Below, in pieces: positions 1 through 8,519 of a DNA stretch of 64,000 nucleotides. The position numbers and the translations under genes were made by a program. A model generated the notes under the pieces. The model did no database searches. It worked only from the letters and a program-made list of their open reading frames with translations, and was not told where the DNA came from. How positions within the stretch are numbered: the first letter of the stretch is position 1; every line of letters begins with the position of its first letter. Location: the NCBI RefSeq assembly GCF_000422485.1, contig NZ_AULW01000001.1, positions 1 through 64,000 of the forward strand, read 5' to 3'. Origin of the DNA: Paenibacillus pasadenensis DSM 19293 (GTDB taxonomy: Bacteria > Bacillota > Bacilli > Paenibacillales > Paenibacillaceae).

Positions 1-430
1 CGAGATTGGATTGGTTCTCGCTGATCCAAGGCACTTTGGGTGTCCTGAATTCGAGATTGGATTGGTTCTCGCTGGTTCAAGGCACTTTGGGTGCCTTGGA
101 TTCGAGATTGGTTTGGGTTTCGATGATTCAAGGCACTTTGAGTGCCCTGGTTTCGAGATTGGTTTGGGTTTCGCTGTTTCAAGGCACTTTAAGTGCCCTG
201 GATTCGAGATTGGTTTGGGTTTCGCTGGTTCAAGGCACTTTGGGTGCCCTGGATTCGAGATTGGTCTGGGTTTCGCTGGTTCAAGGCACTTTGGATGCCC
301 TGGATCCGAGAGTAAGCTCGTCCTCGCTGATTCAAGGCACTTTGGGTGCCCTGAATTCGAGATCGGGCTCGTCCTCGCTGGTTCAAGGCACTTTGAGTGC
401 CTTGGATTCGAGATTGGGCTCGTCTCGCCC
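1..430. repeat. 51-bp tandem array of palindromic units (array 1)
   Basis: Eight consecutive units start with CGAGATTGG (or close variants) at 1, 52, 103, 154, 205, 256, 307 and 358, exactly 51 bp apart; a ninth starts at 409 and decays after about 430. Each unit carries a hairpin core of the form CAAGGCAC-TTTGG-GTGCCTTG, with stem variants such as GTGCCCTG. Because 51 is a multiple of three, several frames stay open through the array, but those ORFs are repeat translations, not genes. The array begins at the window edge and may extend further left. It follows the 3' end of the minus-strand gene ending at 501. A related array lies at 23127-23563. Confidence 0.9.
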
Positions 431-500
431 GCCTTTGCTGCCCGCGCGCGGCGTTCAAGTCGCCCTAAAGTCCGACTTCAAGGCATCCCGAAGCCCGACG

Positions 501-1127
501 TCAAGGCATCATTACTGTCGTCGCGTCCCCGCGCAGCTCCTCCCAGCGAAGACGGCGCGTGCAGATGCGCTCGAGCAGCGCCTCGTCGTGGCTGATCGCC
601 AGCACGCCGAGCCCCCGCTCCTGCGCGACGCCGAGCGCCGCGCGCCAAATGCCGGCCTGCGTGAGCGCGTCGAGCATCGCCGTCATCTCGTCGGCGATCA
701 GGACGCGCGTCGCCGGGCCGAGCGCCCGGGCGATGCAGACGCGCTGCAGCTCGCCGCCCGACAGCTCCAAAGGCCAGCGGTCCAGCCAGGAAGGCGCGAT
801 CTGCAGCGCCTCCAGCAGGCTCGGCTCCGGCGCTCCCGCTTCGGCGAGGATGCGGCGGATGCGCCAGCGCGGATTGACCGCGCGCTCGGGATGCTGCAGC
901 ACGAGCTGCGCCGGATGCGGTCCGCGCCGCGCGGCCGGCCGGCCGCCGTACCGGACCTCCCCTTCGTCCGGAGCCAGATGGCCCGCGAGCATCCGCGCCA
1001 GCGTCGATTTGCCGACGCCGCTGTCGCCGCTGATGCCGACCACTTCGCCCGCCTCCAGCGTCAGGCTCATGTCGCGGAGCAGCCAGCGTCCGCCTAGATG
1101 AATCCCCACTTTGTCCACTTCCAGCAT
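501..1127 (-). CDS. nikE: Nickel/peptide-type ABC transporter ATP-binding protein (NikE-like)
   Basis: This 208-residue ATPase would power import together with its NikD-like partner. The Walker A motif GDSGVGKS is at residues 34-41, the signature LSGGE at 122-126, and a Walker B-like strand ending IADEM follows. It lacks the C-terminal cysteine-bearing extension of oligopeptide-family ATPases, so it is short for that family. The start is the ATG preceded by CAGGAGGCTAGAT. It is last in a five-gene operon behind nikD, separated by 223 bp that contain an imperfect duplication. Nickel as substrate is inferred from nikR upstream; other metal chelates or peptides remain possible. Confidence 0.75.
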   Translation of the reverse strand: MLEVDKVGIHLGGRWLLRDMSLTLEAGEVVGISGDSGVGKSTLARMLAGHLAPDEGEVRYGGRPAARRGPHPAQLVLQHPERAVNPRWRIRRILAEAGAPEPSLLEALQIAPSWLDRWPLELSGGELQRVCIARALGPATRVLIADEMTAMLDALTQAGIWRAALGVAQERGLGVLAISHDEALLERICTRRLRWEELRGDATTVMMP

Positions 1128-1350
1128 ATCTAGCCTCCTGCCCGGCTCATCCGCCTCGACACGACCGGCGCCTTTTCCGGACCGATCCATGACCATCACT
1201 CTGCCCTCATTCCGCCTCGACACGTCCCAACTCCCTTCCAAGCCAAACCGCTCCTCCGCTAACTCACGCGTCCATCCCACCGCCCTCAATCCGAGATCCC
1301 CTCCAAGCCAAACCGCTCCGCCGCCACATCGCGCGTCCATTCGACCGTCC
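1128..1350. repeat. Intergenic imperfect tandem duplication between nikD and nikE
   Basis: The 223-bp gap holds two copies of an element containing AAGCCAAACCGCTCC followed by CGCGTCCAT, about 65 bp apart (starting near 1240 and 1305). CCGCCTCGACACG also occurs twice (near 1151 and 1212). No gene is seen. It may be slipped-strand duplication in the operon. Confidence 0.6.
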
Positions 1351-2358
1351 TCAGTCCGGCTTGAAGCATCGCACCTGGCCGCCTCTCCACACCCGCATCG
1401 CCGGCTTGGCGGCGCGGCACTCCGGCGCGGCCTGCCCGCAGCGGGCGGCGAAGGCGCAGCTGGCCGCGGCTTCCTCGGGCGCCGGCTGCACGCCCGGCAG
1501 AGGCCGGAAGCCGTTCGCCGGCAGCGCCTGCCACAGCGCCCGCGTATACGGATGGCGCAGCCGCTCGCCGGCTCCGGCAAAATCGGACGCGGCGGCCAGC
1601 TCGACCGCCTCGCCGGCGTACAGCACCGCGACCCGGTCCGCGACGCGCAGCGCCGCCTCGATGTCATGCGTCAGCAGCAGCACGCCGCAGCCGCCGTCCG
1701 CCAGCTCGCGCAGCGCCTGCAGCGCTTCCGCCGCCTTGCCCGCCTCCATGCCGGGCGTCGGCTCGTCCGCAACGACGAGGCGCGCGCCGCCGAGCGCCGC
1801 GGCGGAGACGAGCACCTTGCGCGCCATGCCGCCGGACAGCTGATGCGGATACAGCCGCTCGGCCCGCTCCGGCAAGCCGAAGCGGGAGAAAACCGCGCGC
1901 AGCCGGCTCCGCGCCTGCGGCCCGCGCTGCCGGCCGAGCGCCTGCTCGCCCGCGCGCAGCAGCGGGTCCAGGTACGTGACGCCTTGCGGCACGAGCGCCA
2001 GCTCCTTGCCGCGCAGGCGCAGCAGCCTCTCGCCGTCAAGAGGCTCGCCGGCATACCGGATCGAGCCGGATGAGCGGGCATTGTCCGGCAGCAGCCCCAT
2101 GACGGCATGGGCGAGCAGGCTTTTGCCCGAGCCGCTGGAGCCGACGAGCGCGACGAGCTCGCCCGCTCCTACGCTCAGGTCGACGCCGGCGAGCGCCTGC
2201 ACGGTCCTTCTTTGCAGCCCGCGACCATACTGCAGGAACGATACGCGCAGCCCTTCGATCTCCAGAAGCGGTGCCGCCGCGCCGAGCGCGGCTTCCTCCG
2301 AGCTTGCTCCGCGCCGGGACGCCTCCTGCGCCGGAACACGCTTTGCCCCAATCGCCAT
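1351..2358 (-). CDS. nikD: Nickel/oligopeptide-type ABC transporter ATP-binding protein (NikD-like)
   Basis: A 335-residue ATPase of the dipeptide/nickel importer class. Walker A GSSGSGKS is at residues 73-80 and Walker B LVVADEP at 194-200. The signature LSGGM at 174-178 continues ARK where LSGGQ/MxQR is usual. The C-terminus has the family extension: RHPYTRALW followed by spaced cysteines in CAFAARC, PEC and RCF. The start follows GAGGAGAAGACG. The first roughly 25 residues, before the ATPase fold, are low-complexity. It lies 53 bp after nikC and should work with the NikE-like ATPase as a heterodimer at the membrane. Confidence 0.8.
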   Translation of the reverse strand: MAIGAKRVPAQEASRRGASSEEAALGAAAPLLEIEGLRVSFLQYGRGLQRRTVQALAGVDLSVGAGELVALVGSSGSGKSLLAHAVMGLLPDNARSSGSIRYAGEPLDGERLLRLRGKELALVPQGVTYLDPLLRAGEQALGRQRGPQARSRLRAVFSRFGLPERAERLYPHQLSGGMARKVLVSAAALGGARLVVADEPTPGMEAGKAAEALQALRELADGGCGVLLLTHDIEAALRVADRVAVLYAGEAVELAAASDFAGAGERLRHPYTRALWQALPANGFRPLPGVQPAPEEAAASCAFAARCGQAAPECRAAKPAMRVWRGGQVRCFKPD

Positions 2359-2411
2359 CGTCTTCTCCTCCTCGTGCCTCCTCGTGCTTGCCTTTCGTCC
2401 GGATGCCGGCC

Positions 2412-3293
2412 TCACTGCTGCGACCGCCCCGGATCGAGCAGCGCCGACGCCGCATGGCCGAGCCGGTCGAAGGCGCCGACGAGCAGCAGCAGCGCCACGC
2501 CCGGGAATACCGCCAGCCACCACAATCCGGCATTGAGATACCGCATCGACTCGGACAAGATGACGCCGATCGCCGGCTGGTCGGGAGGCAGGCCGAGCCC
2601 GATGAAGGTGATCGCCGCTTCATGCAGGATCGCATGAGGGAATAGAAGCAGGCAGCCGGTCAGCAGCTGCGGCAGCAGATGGGGCAGCAGATGCCGCGTC
2701 ATGATCCAGACGCGGGACTTTCCGAGCGACCGCGACACGGCGACATAATCGGCCGACCGCAGCTGCATCGCCTCCGCGCGGATGAGCCTGGCGAGCGAAG
2801 GCCAATGGGTCAGGGCGACGCCGATGAGGACGCCGCGCAAGCCGCCTCCGCAAACGAAAGCGATCAGGATCAGCGTCACCAGATGCGGCAGGCTGAGGAA
2901 CAGATCCATCAGCCAGGAGACGATCCGGTCCGCCGTGCGGCCGAGCAGCGCGGCCGAGAGGCCGGCGGCGGCGGCGATCGCCGTTCCGGCCAACGATGCG
3001 AGCAGGCCGACCTGCAGGCTGAGCCACAGCCCTTGCACAGTGCGGACCAGCATGTCGCGTCCGAGCCAGTCCGTGCCGAGCGGATGACCCCAGGACGGCG
3101 GCAGGCTGCGCTCGGCCAGATTCGTGCGCAATCCCTCTCCGCCGCCGGAGAGCGACGCCCAGAGGCCGAGCCCCAGCAGAGCGGCGACGAGCAGCGCGGC
3201 TCCGACGAGCAGCCGGAGCCGTCCCGACGGCAGGCTTGCCGCCGGGACGGCCTTCCGCTGGGTCGCAGCCTTCATTTCAGGGCGCTCCATCAT
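2412..3293 (-). CDS. nikC: Nickel/oligopeptide-type ABC transporter permease (NikC-like)
   Basis: A 293-residue inner-membrane permease of the DppC/NikC family. It has an N-terminal membrane helix around residues 27-49, the family motif HPLGTDWLGRD after it, and the coupling region EAAITFIGLGL near the C-terminus that contacts the ATPases. Its ATG overlaps the nikB stop (ATGA), showing translational coupling. ATG-ATG occurs at the start, so initiation could be one codon later. It pairs with NikB to form the channel. Confidence 0.85.
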   Translation of the reverse strand: MMERPEMKAATQRKAVPAASLPSGRLRLLVGAALLVAALLGLGLWASLSGGGEGLRTNLAERSLPPSWGHPLGTDWLGRDMLVRTVQGLWLSLQVGLLASLAGTAIAAAAGLSAALLGRTADRIVSWLMDLFLSLPHLVTLILIAFVCGGGLRGVLIGVALTHWPSLARLIRAEAMQLRSADYVAVSRSLGKSRVWIMTRHLLPHLLPQLLTGCLLLFPHAILHEAAITFIGLGLPPDQPAIGVILSESMRYLNAGLWWLAVFPGVALLLLVGAFDRLGHAASALLDPGRSQQ

Positions 3294-4369
3294 GATGTAC
3301 GGCTCCTTTCGCGCAGCCTCGGATCGACCAGCCGATAGCTCAGATCGGCGAGCAGGTTGCCGGCAAAGACGAACAACGCGCTGCCGAGCACGAGCCCCAT
3401 GAGCAGCGGCACGTCGCCGCGAAGTCCCGCTTGCACCGTCGCCTGGCCGAGCCCCGGATACGAAAACACCTGCTCCGCCAGCACGGCGCCGCCGAACAGC
3501 TCGCTGAAGCCGGCCAGCTGCAGCGAGAGCGCCGGCAGGGCGACCGCCCGCAGTCCATGCCTGCGCAGCAGCGCCCAGCCGCGCTCGCCGCGGGAGCGGG
3601 CGTACAGCGCATGGTCGCTCGCCAGCACCTCGAGCAGCTTCTGGCGCGTATGGAGCGCGACCGGCGCGATGCCGACGACGCTCAGCGTCAGCGCCGGCAG
3701 CGCCATGTGGCGCAGCCGGTCCAGCCAGCCGACCTCCTCCGCCGCCATTCCGGCCGGAGCGGCCAGGCCGATCGGGAACCAGCCGAGCGCGACGCCGAAC
3801 ACCGTGAGCAGCAGCAGCGCCAGCCAGAACGGCGGCGTCGAGGCGAGCAGATAGCAGCAGCGGCGGATGAGCCGATCCGGCCAGCGGCCATGCGCCATCG
3901 CGGCCGCGATGCCGGCGGAGAAGCCGAGCGCGCCGGACAGCAGCCACGCCGCGGCCATCAGCAGCGCCGAGCTCGCGAAGCGCTCCGCGATCACGTCCGC
4001 CACCGGCTCGCGGTAGATCATCGACGTGCCGAGGTCGCCGCTCAGCAGCGCCCCGACCCAGCGGAAAAACCGCTCGAGCGGAGGCTCGTCCAGCCCCCAG
4101 TAGGCGGCGATCTGCGCCTGCTGCTCCGGTCCGACGCGGAGGATGTCGGCGCCGATGTACGCCCGCACCGGATCGACCGGCGAATGGCTGACGAGCGTGA
4201 ACGTGACGGCGCTCACCGCCGCGAGCAGCAGGATGAGCCGGAGCGCCTTTCCAAGGAGGTACAAGCCCCAGCCGCCCTTGATGCCTTCGCCTCCCGAAGC
4301 GGACTGCGCCGCCTCTGCTCCGGCCCCGCGCCTCCGCCCGTCTTGGATGTCCGCGCTCAGCTTTTCCAT
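3290..4369 (-). CDS. nikB: Nickel/oligopeptide-type ABC transporter permease (NikB-like)
   Basis: A 359-residue permease of the DppB/NikB family. The first membrane helix is at about residues 41-61, followed by HSPVDPVRAYIG, typical of the periplasmic-side loop. The C-terminal half has ELFGG...EQVFSYPGLG, the hallmark of oligopeptide-class B permeases. The start chosen is the ATG inside the end of nikA (13-bp overlap); upstream in-frame codons would lie deep in nikA. The first 30 residues are unusually polar and glycine-rich for the family. Confidence 0.85.
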   Translation of the reverse strand: MEKLSADIQDGRRRGAGAEAAQSASGGEGIKGGWGLYLLGKALRLILLLAAVSAVTFTLVSHSPVDPVRAYIGADILRVGPEQQAQIAAYWGLDEPPLERFFRWVGALLSGDLGTSMIYREPVADVIAERFASSALLMAAAWLLSGALGFSAGIAAAMAHGRWPDRLIRRCCYLLASTPPFWLALLLLTVFGVALGWFPIGLAAPAGMAAEEVGWLDRLRHMALPALTLSVVGIAPVALHTRQKLLEVLASDHALYARSRGERGWALLRRHGLRAVALPALSLQLAGFSELFGGAVLAEQVFSYPGLGQATVQAGLRGDVPLLMGLVLGSALFVFAGNLLADLSYRLVDPRLRERSRTS

Positions 4370-6072
4370 GTCCAGTCCGCGATGTTGTCGGTAATCGGCC
4401 AGCCGTGTCCATGCGGCTGGATGCGCTGCTTGCCGACGTCCAGCTTGTCGCTCACGAGATACAGATGGTCGAGGTTGACGAGCCAAGCCCATGGCGCGTC
4501 GCCTAGCGCGCTGAAGCCCGTCTCGCCGTCCCACTGCGCCTTCTTCCAGAACTCCAGCGCTTCGGTCTCGGACGGCGCGGCAAGAGCTTTGTCCATCCAG
4601 GCTTCGACGGTCTTGTTGGCGTAATAGCCGGCGTTGTAGTAGCCGACGCCGCCGGACGCGCCGCGGAACAAATGGTCCATCTCCAGCGGATCATGGCTCC
4701 CCCAGCCGAACAGCGTCGCATCCGCATGCATGCGCTTCTCGATCTCCTCCCAGCTCTTGCCGTCCGGGCGGATCTCGATGCCTGCCTCCCGCACCATGTC
4801 CGCCGCGGCCAGCGCGAGCGACTGGCGGGTCACGTCTCCGGCGGGATAGAGCAGCGTGAATTCCGCCCGTCGGCCGTCCTTGTCCAAAATGCCGTCGCCG
4901 TCGGGATCGCTCCAGCCGCCCTGCTCCAGCAGCTGCCGCGCAGCGGCGGGATCTCCGTCCGGCACCGTCGTATCCGGGTTCCACCAAGGCAGACCGTCGC
5001 TCGGAGAATAGGCGGGAGAGCCGTAGCCGTCCAGCACGCCGTCGACGAGCGCCTGCCGGTCGATCGCCGCGTTCACCGCTTTGCGGATCGCCGGGTCGGA
5101 CGTCACGTCGTTGCCGATCGGATCGCCGCCTGACGTCTTGCCGCCGGCGGGCTTGTAGGGGAATTGGATGCCGCGATTGTCCACCGACTTCACGTCGACG
5201 AGCGTCATGCCCGCCACCGGCTGACGGCTGAACGACGACGGGATGTAGGCGACGTCCGCCTCCCCGGCCTTGGCGGCCGCGAACGCCGCGTCCTCGCCGA
5301 GAAACAGGAACGTCAAGCGCTTGAAGGACGGCTTGCGCCCGTAATAATTGGGATTGGCCTCTACGATCAGCTGCTGGCCCTTGTCCCACTGCACAAGCTG
5401 GAACGGCCCCGAGCCGATCGGCTGCTCGGCGTAGCTCGGGCCATACGCATGCTTCGGCACGATGCCGGTGGAGACGAGCAGGCTGACGAACGTCGACTGC
5501 GGCGAATGGAGGCGGAATACGACCACATCCACGGCCGGGGCTTCCACGGCCTCGAGATTCGTCAGATCGACGGCCGCCCCGCTCTTCGCCGTCTGCTCGA
5601 ATGTGAACGCCACATCTTCGGCCGTCACCGGCACGCCGTCCGTGAAGACAGCGTCTCCCCGCAGCTTGACGGTCCACTCCAGTCCGTCGCCGCTGACCTC
5701 GTAGCCGGTCGCCAGATCGTTCACGATGTTCAAGTCGTCGTCGCGCTTCAGCAAGGTGCTCTGGAAAAGCGGCGAGCCGTATCGGCCCCAGCCGGTGACC
5801 GGGTCGAACCCCGTCTCCGGCTCCGAGCCGACAGCCAGGATAAGGCTGTCCTTCGCCTGGGCTGCGGCTTGCCCGGCGTTGCCGCCCGTCTCCGCGCCGG
5901 CCCCTGCCGGCTTGGCCGAAGGCGCCGGCGTTCCTTCCGCTCCAGCGCAGCCTGCTAGCGCGACGGCGATGAGCGCGGCTGCGACAGCCGGCCTCAGCTT
6001 TCGGCGCTTTTCCCGGCGGATGCCGGCTCCGCTCCCGTTCCTGACGTCCTGCCTTCCCCGATCATGCCTCAT
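4357..6072 (-). CDS. nikA: Nickel/peptide-type ABC transporter solute-binding lipoprotein (NikA-like)
   Basis: A 571-residue extracellular binding protein of the SBP_bac_5 family. A basic N-terminus leads into a hydrophobic signal and lipobox LAGC (Cys 42), so it is probably lipid-anchored. After a low-complexity linker the SBP fold runs from about residue 75 to the end, with the family elements SEPETGFDP, VNDLATGYEV and PIGSGPFQL. The ATG follows GGGGGAGAGAAC. It is the first gene of nikABCDE. A candidate operator and the nikR gene lie upstream, supporting nickel uptake; a peptide or metallophore ligand cannot be excluded. Confidence 0.8.
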   Translation of the reverse strand: MRHDRGRQDVRNGSGAGIRREKRRKLRPAVAAALIAVALAGCAGAEGTPAPSAKPAGAGAETGGNAGQAAAQAKDSLILAVGSEPETGFDPVTGWGRYGSPLFQSTLLKRDDDLNIVNDLATGYEVSGDGLEWTVKLRGDAVFTDGVPVTAEDVAFTFEQTAKSGAAVDLTNLEAVEAPAVDVVVFRLHSPQSTFVSLLVSTGIVPKHAYGPSYAEQPIGSGPFQLVQWDKGQQLIVEANPNYYGRKPSFKRLTFLFLGEDAAFAAAKAGEADVAYIPSSFSRQPVAGMTLVDVKSVDNRGIQFPYKPAGGKTSGGDPIGNDVTSDPAIRKAVNAAIDRQALVDGVLDGYGSPAYSPSDGLPWWNPDTTVPDGDPAAARQLLEQGGWSDPDGDGILDKDGRRAEFTLLYPAGDVTRQSLALAAADMVREAGIEIRPDGKSWEEIEKRMHADATLFGWGSHDPLEMDHLFRGASGGVGYYNAGYYANKTVEAWMDKALAAPSETEALEFWKKAQWDGETGFSALGDAPWAWLVNLDHLYLVSDKLDVGKQRIQPHGHGWPITDNIADWTWKS

Positions 6073-6125
6073 GTTCTCTCCCCCATTTTCCGCTGCACGG
6101 CTCCTGTGTGTTACGATTCCTCCCG

Positions 6126-6190
6126 ATTGTAGCACACGATGCCGGATCTGCCTATGAAAAACTGCCTCTTTACGTCATATTATCTGACAT
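6126..6190 (-). promoter_or_regulatory. Candidate nikA promoter and NikR-type operator
   Basis: On the minus strand TACAAT at 6131-6126 could be a -10 element for nikA. Further upstream, ATGTCA-N7-TGACGT (6172-6190) is an imperfect inverted repeat with arms matching in 5 of 6 positions. Its position between nikR and nikA suits a repressor site, but it does not match the GTATGA/TCATAC consensus of enterobacterial NikR. Confidence 0.35.
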
Positions 6191-6210
6191 ATAGACGGAT
6201 AGGGAAAACG

Positions 6211-6252
6211 AAAAAGACTGCCCGCAGGTCCGCCGACGCGACCTGGAGCAGC
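6211..6252 (-). terminator. Intrinsic terminator after nikR
   Basis: On the minus strand a stem built on CCAGGTC and GACCTGCGGGCAG is followed by TCTTTTTCG. It separates nikR from the nikA promoter, so the regulator and transporter are probably separate transcripts. Confidence 0.6.
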
Positions 6253-6345
6253 CGTGAGTTGTCCTGGCGCCAACGCGGAACGCTCGCCGCGCGGGACCGA
6301 ACGAGAACGAAGCGCAGCCAGCCGAATCTCCCCGCGCTCGATCTC

Positions 6346-6762
6346 CTATTCCAAAAACGTGACCGACATTTCCGCGACCTGCACGCCTTTCTGCGCCTGG
6401 ATCGCCCCATGGAGCCTGCGCAGCCTCTCCACGCGCCCGCGGATGAGGATGATCTCCATGCACTGATGATGCGTCAGATGGACATGCATCGTGCTGATGA
6501 TCTCTTCGTGGTAGTCATGCTGCAGCTCGGTCAGCAGCAGCGGCAGCTCCCGCACATGATGGTCGTACACGAGCGAGATCGTGCCCGCGACCGCCGTCTC
6601 CGGCGCGATCCCCTCGTCCTCCAGCATGGCCTTGCGGGCCATGTCCCGGATCGCCTCCGAGCGGTTCGTATAGCCCTTCGCCTCGATATAGCCGTCGAAC
6701 CGCTCGATCAGCGGCGCCGGAAATGCGACGCCGAACCGGACGAGCTCTTCTTTTTCCGCCAT
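6346..6762 (-). CDS. nikR: Nickel-responsive transcriptional regulator NikR
   Basis: A 138-residue ribbon-helix-helix repressor. The N-terminal strand VRFGVAFP and the helix YTNRSEAIRDMARK form the DNA-binding domain. The C-terminal ACT-like domain keeps the nickel ligands His82, His93, His95 and Cys101 in the HVHLTHHQC context. The ATG follows AGGAGGGAGAGC; a longer in-frame extension upstream has no ribosome binding site. With bound nickel it should repress the adjacent transporter operon. Confidence 0.92.
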   Translation of the reverse strand: MAEKEELVRFGVAFPAPLIERFDGYIEAKGYTNRSEAIRDMARKAMLEDEGIAPETAVAGTISLVYDHHVRELPLLLTELQHDYHEEIISTMHVHLTHHQCMEIILIRGRVERLRRLHGAIQAQKGVQVAEMSVTFLE

Positions 6763-7137
6763 GCTCTCCCTCCTCTTGCCTTCGATTTTAGCATAGCGGG
6801 AGATTTTTAAGCGAACGCATGTATAAGCGGCGCGCCGGGCGGACATCCTTGTACTACCGGCGTCGAGAGATGCCGTAGACACCGCGGAGAAGGCTTACGT
6901 TTCCCCATAAGCTCTTCGTCCGGTTTCTCCTCTCCCATGAAAGAGGCCCCCGCAAGGGGGCCTCGCTTTTTTTGTTGTAAAACCTTATATATCAAGGACT
7001 TTTTCGTTTTATCGCAGCTGTTCATCATGACGATTTTGAGAGCTGGGCACCAATTGGGCACCAAATTATCCAAGCCAATTTAAAAAGCCCTGCTTTGGAA
7101 TCAGAATCTTCTTCCTTTTTAGCCCCTATCCGAACTT
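6763..7137. other. Intergenic region with a strong plus-strand terminator and possible integration scar
   Basis: No gene is supported. The 5' part is nikR leader. A GC-rich stretch at 6830-6910 has several short inverted repeats. The terminator at 6941-6974 faces right although no plus-strand gene precedes it, so a small RNA is possible. At 7030-7080 the minus strand reads GGTGCCCAATTGGTGCCCA, a direct repeat resembling the 3' end of Bacillus-type phage integrase genes. This is where composition changes to the AT-richer island. Confidence 0.4.
6941..6974 (+). terminator. Intrinsic terminator
   Basis: GAGGCCCCC-GCAA-GGGGGCCTC forms a perfect 9-bp stem followed by GCTTTTTTTG. It would stop transcription towards the IS3 element. 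Confidence 0.75.
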
Positions 7138-7190
7138 GGACAGCACACCCCTTATTCCGATACACTAAAATCAATCGGAGGGGAAGACGG

Positions 7191-7517
7191 ATGGAGAGAA
7201 AACGGTACGATCTGAATTTCAAAAAAATGGTGGTAGCCAAAGGCCTGGAGACGGGGAACATGACGGCGGTCGCCAGGCAGCATGAGCTTGATCCCAAAAT
7301 GGTGCTGCGCTGGGCGAAAGAGCTGAAGCGAAGCGACCTGGGACAGTTGGACGGAGAGGCGTTGAAACAAGCGGCGTTCATTCCTTCTTCGTCAGACTAC
7401 GCGGCCTTGGAAAAAGAACACGAGAAGCTCAAAAAGCTGTATGCGGAGCAGGCGCTGGAGAGGGAAATCCTCCGTGACCTGTTAAAAAAAACGAACCCTC
7501 ACTTGCGGATAAAATAG
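7191..7517 (+). CDS. IS3-family transposase OrfA
   Basis: A 108-residue DNA-binding subunit. The N-terminal helix-turn-helix has the IS3 pattern MERKRYDLNFKK, then TAVARQHELDPKMVLRWAK, and a leucine-zipper-like coiled coil at about residues 70-100 (EKEHEKLKKLYAEQALERE). The start ATG follows GGAGGGGAAGACGG. Near its end is A8-C (about 7486-7494), a typical -1 frameshift signal for making OrfAB. The frame shifted by -1 continues as NEPSLADKIALAQTYILRG, the usual start of OrfB. It cannot transpose because orfB is broken. Confidence 0.85.
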   Translation: MERKRYDLNFKKMVVAKGLETGNMTAVARQHELDPKMVLRWAKELKRSDLGQLDGEALKQAAFIPSSSDYAALEKEHEKLKKLYAEQALEREILRDLLKKTNPHLRIK

Positions 7518-8184
7518 CTCTTGCGCAGACCTACATTCTGCGCGGCCATTCCATCTGTCTCGTGCTCCGCATCCTGGACGTGGAGCGATCCACGTATTAT
7601 GCCCATGTGAGTCGATCGGCGCCGAAGCAGGAGCGAATCTACACGGGCGGGCGCCCTGCGCCGGGCTACTCCTGCACGCAAGAGGGAAAGCGCATCAGCG
7701 ATGAACAAATCAGCGAATGGATCATGGAGGCGTTGGCGGACGTTTCGACCGGGCCGTGGTCGCCTGTTATCACGGCTTGTCCTGCGAAGCCAAGGATCTG
7801 GTTCGAATCACGCAGGAAGCGCTCATGAGGCGCCAACTCTTTGACAAAGCGAATCGGCCCGTCATTCGATCGGACAATGGCCCCTAGTTCATCAGCCACC
7901 GGTTTGAAGAGGCCTGTGGACAGGTTGAAATGGTGCACGAACGCATCCCGCCGAAGACGCCGAATAAGAACGCTCACATCGAATCCTTCCATGCCATTCT
8001 GGAAGCAGAGTGTTACCAACGACATGAATTTGAGAGTTATCAACATGCGTACGAGGTCGTCAGCGGCTTTATCGACAACTACAATCGTCATCGCATGCAC
8101 GGCAGCTTGTACGATCTGTCGCCGTACGAGTATCGGAAAGCGATTGGAGAAGGTGTTGTGGAGCCGAAGGTGATCAAAGTTTAG
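7490..8184 (+). pseudogene. IS3-family transposase OrfB, inactivated
   Basis: The beginning (RGHSICLVLRILDVERSTYYAH) and the end (IPPKTPNKNAHIESFHAILE through YRKAIGEG) of an rve-type integrase are recognisable. After residues EALAD at about 7739 the sequence jumps to FDRAVVACYHGLSCEAKDL in another frame, so about 100 residues with the first catalytic Asp are missing. An in-frame TAG (7886-7888) then interrupts RSDNGP-FISHRFEEA. Internal deletion, frameshift and stop together make it non-functional. Confidence 0.85.
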
Positions 8185-8306
8185 CCAAGCGTAAACCGAC
8201 GAAAACAGGCGTAAAATCGTGTTATTCTACGTGCTCAATCGAATAAGAGGTGCGTGGTCCTGATTTAAGGGTTTGAACCGGCTCGATCAGCGTTAGGAGC
8301 AGACCC

Positions 8307-8519
8307 ATGAAACCCAAAAAAACCTTACAGACTAATTTTATTCCCGGTCCTGGCGATGAAGCAGCGATCAGCACCTGCTACGCTTATCCTCGTAAGAAAG
8401 CTCGAATAGAATTAGAAAGAAACAATCTGACCCACACAAGAAATGACAACTTCTTATATGCTCATAAATTCTTATATCAACCTTCCGTTAAAGGCATAAA
8501 AAGAAGCAATGTTAAGTGA
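8307..8519 (+). CDS. Small hypothetical protein
   Basis: A 70-residue basic ORF that I do not recognise. Its best support is a well-placed ribosome binding site, TTAGGAGCAGACCC before the ATG. There is no hydrophobic segment, it contains many Lys, Arg and Asn, and composition matches the island. Its end overlaps the next small ORF. It may equally be non-coding. Confidence 0.3.
   Translation: MKPKKTLQTNFIPGPGDEAAISTCYAYPRKKARIELERNNLTHTRNDNFLYAHKFLYQPSVKGIKRSNVK

Larger units (their letters stand above)
7138..8190 (+). mobile_element. Decayed IS3-family insertion sequence
   Basis: The element comprises an intact orfA, an A8 slippery tract for -1 frameshifting, and a ruined orfB. Ends are approximate; no convincing terminal inverted repeats or target duplication were identified. 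It marks the left part of the AT-richer island. Confidence 0.75.

Noticed and set aside
6-1097. Long open frames across array 1
   Set aside because: They exist because the 51-bp period is divisible by three; they run on antisense to nikE and lack ribosome binding sites or conserved features.
6763-6882. N-terminally extended NikR start
   Set aside because: The extension has no ribosome binding site and no NikR similarity; ATG at 6762 has AGGAGGGAG.
6830-6974. Known structural RNA (SRP, 6S or tmRNA 3' end)
   Set aside because: A terminator and small inverted repeats exist, but none of the conserved sequence blocks of these RNAs were found.
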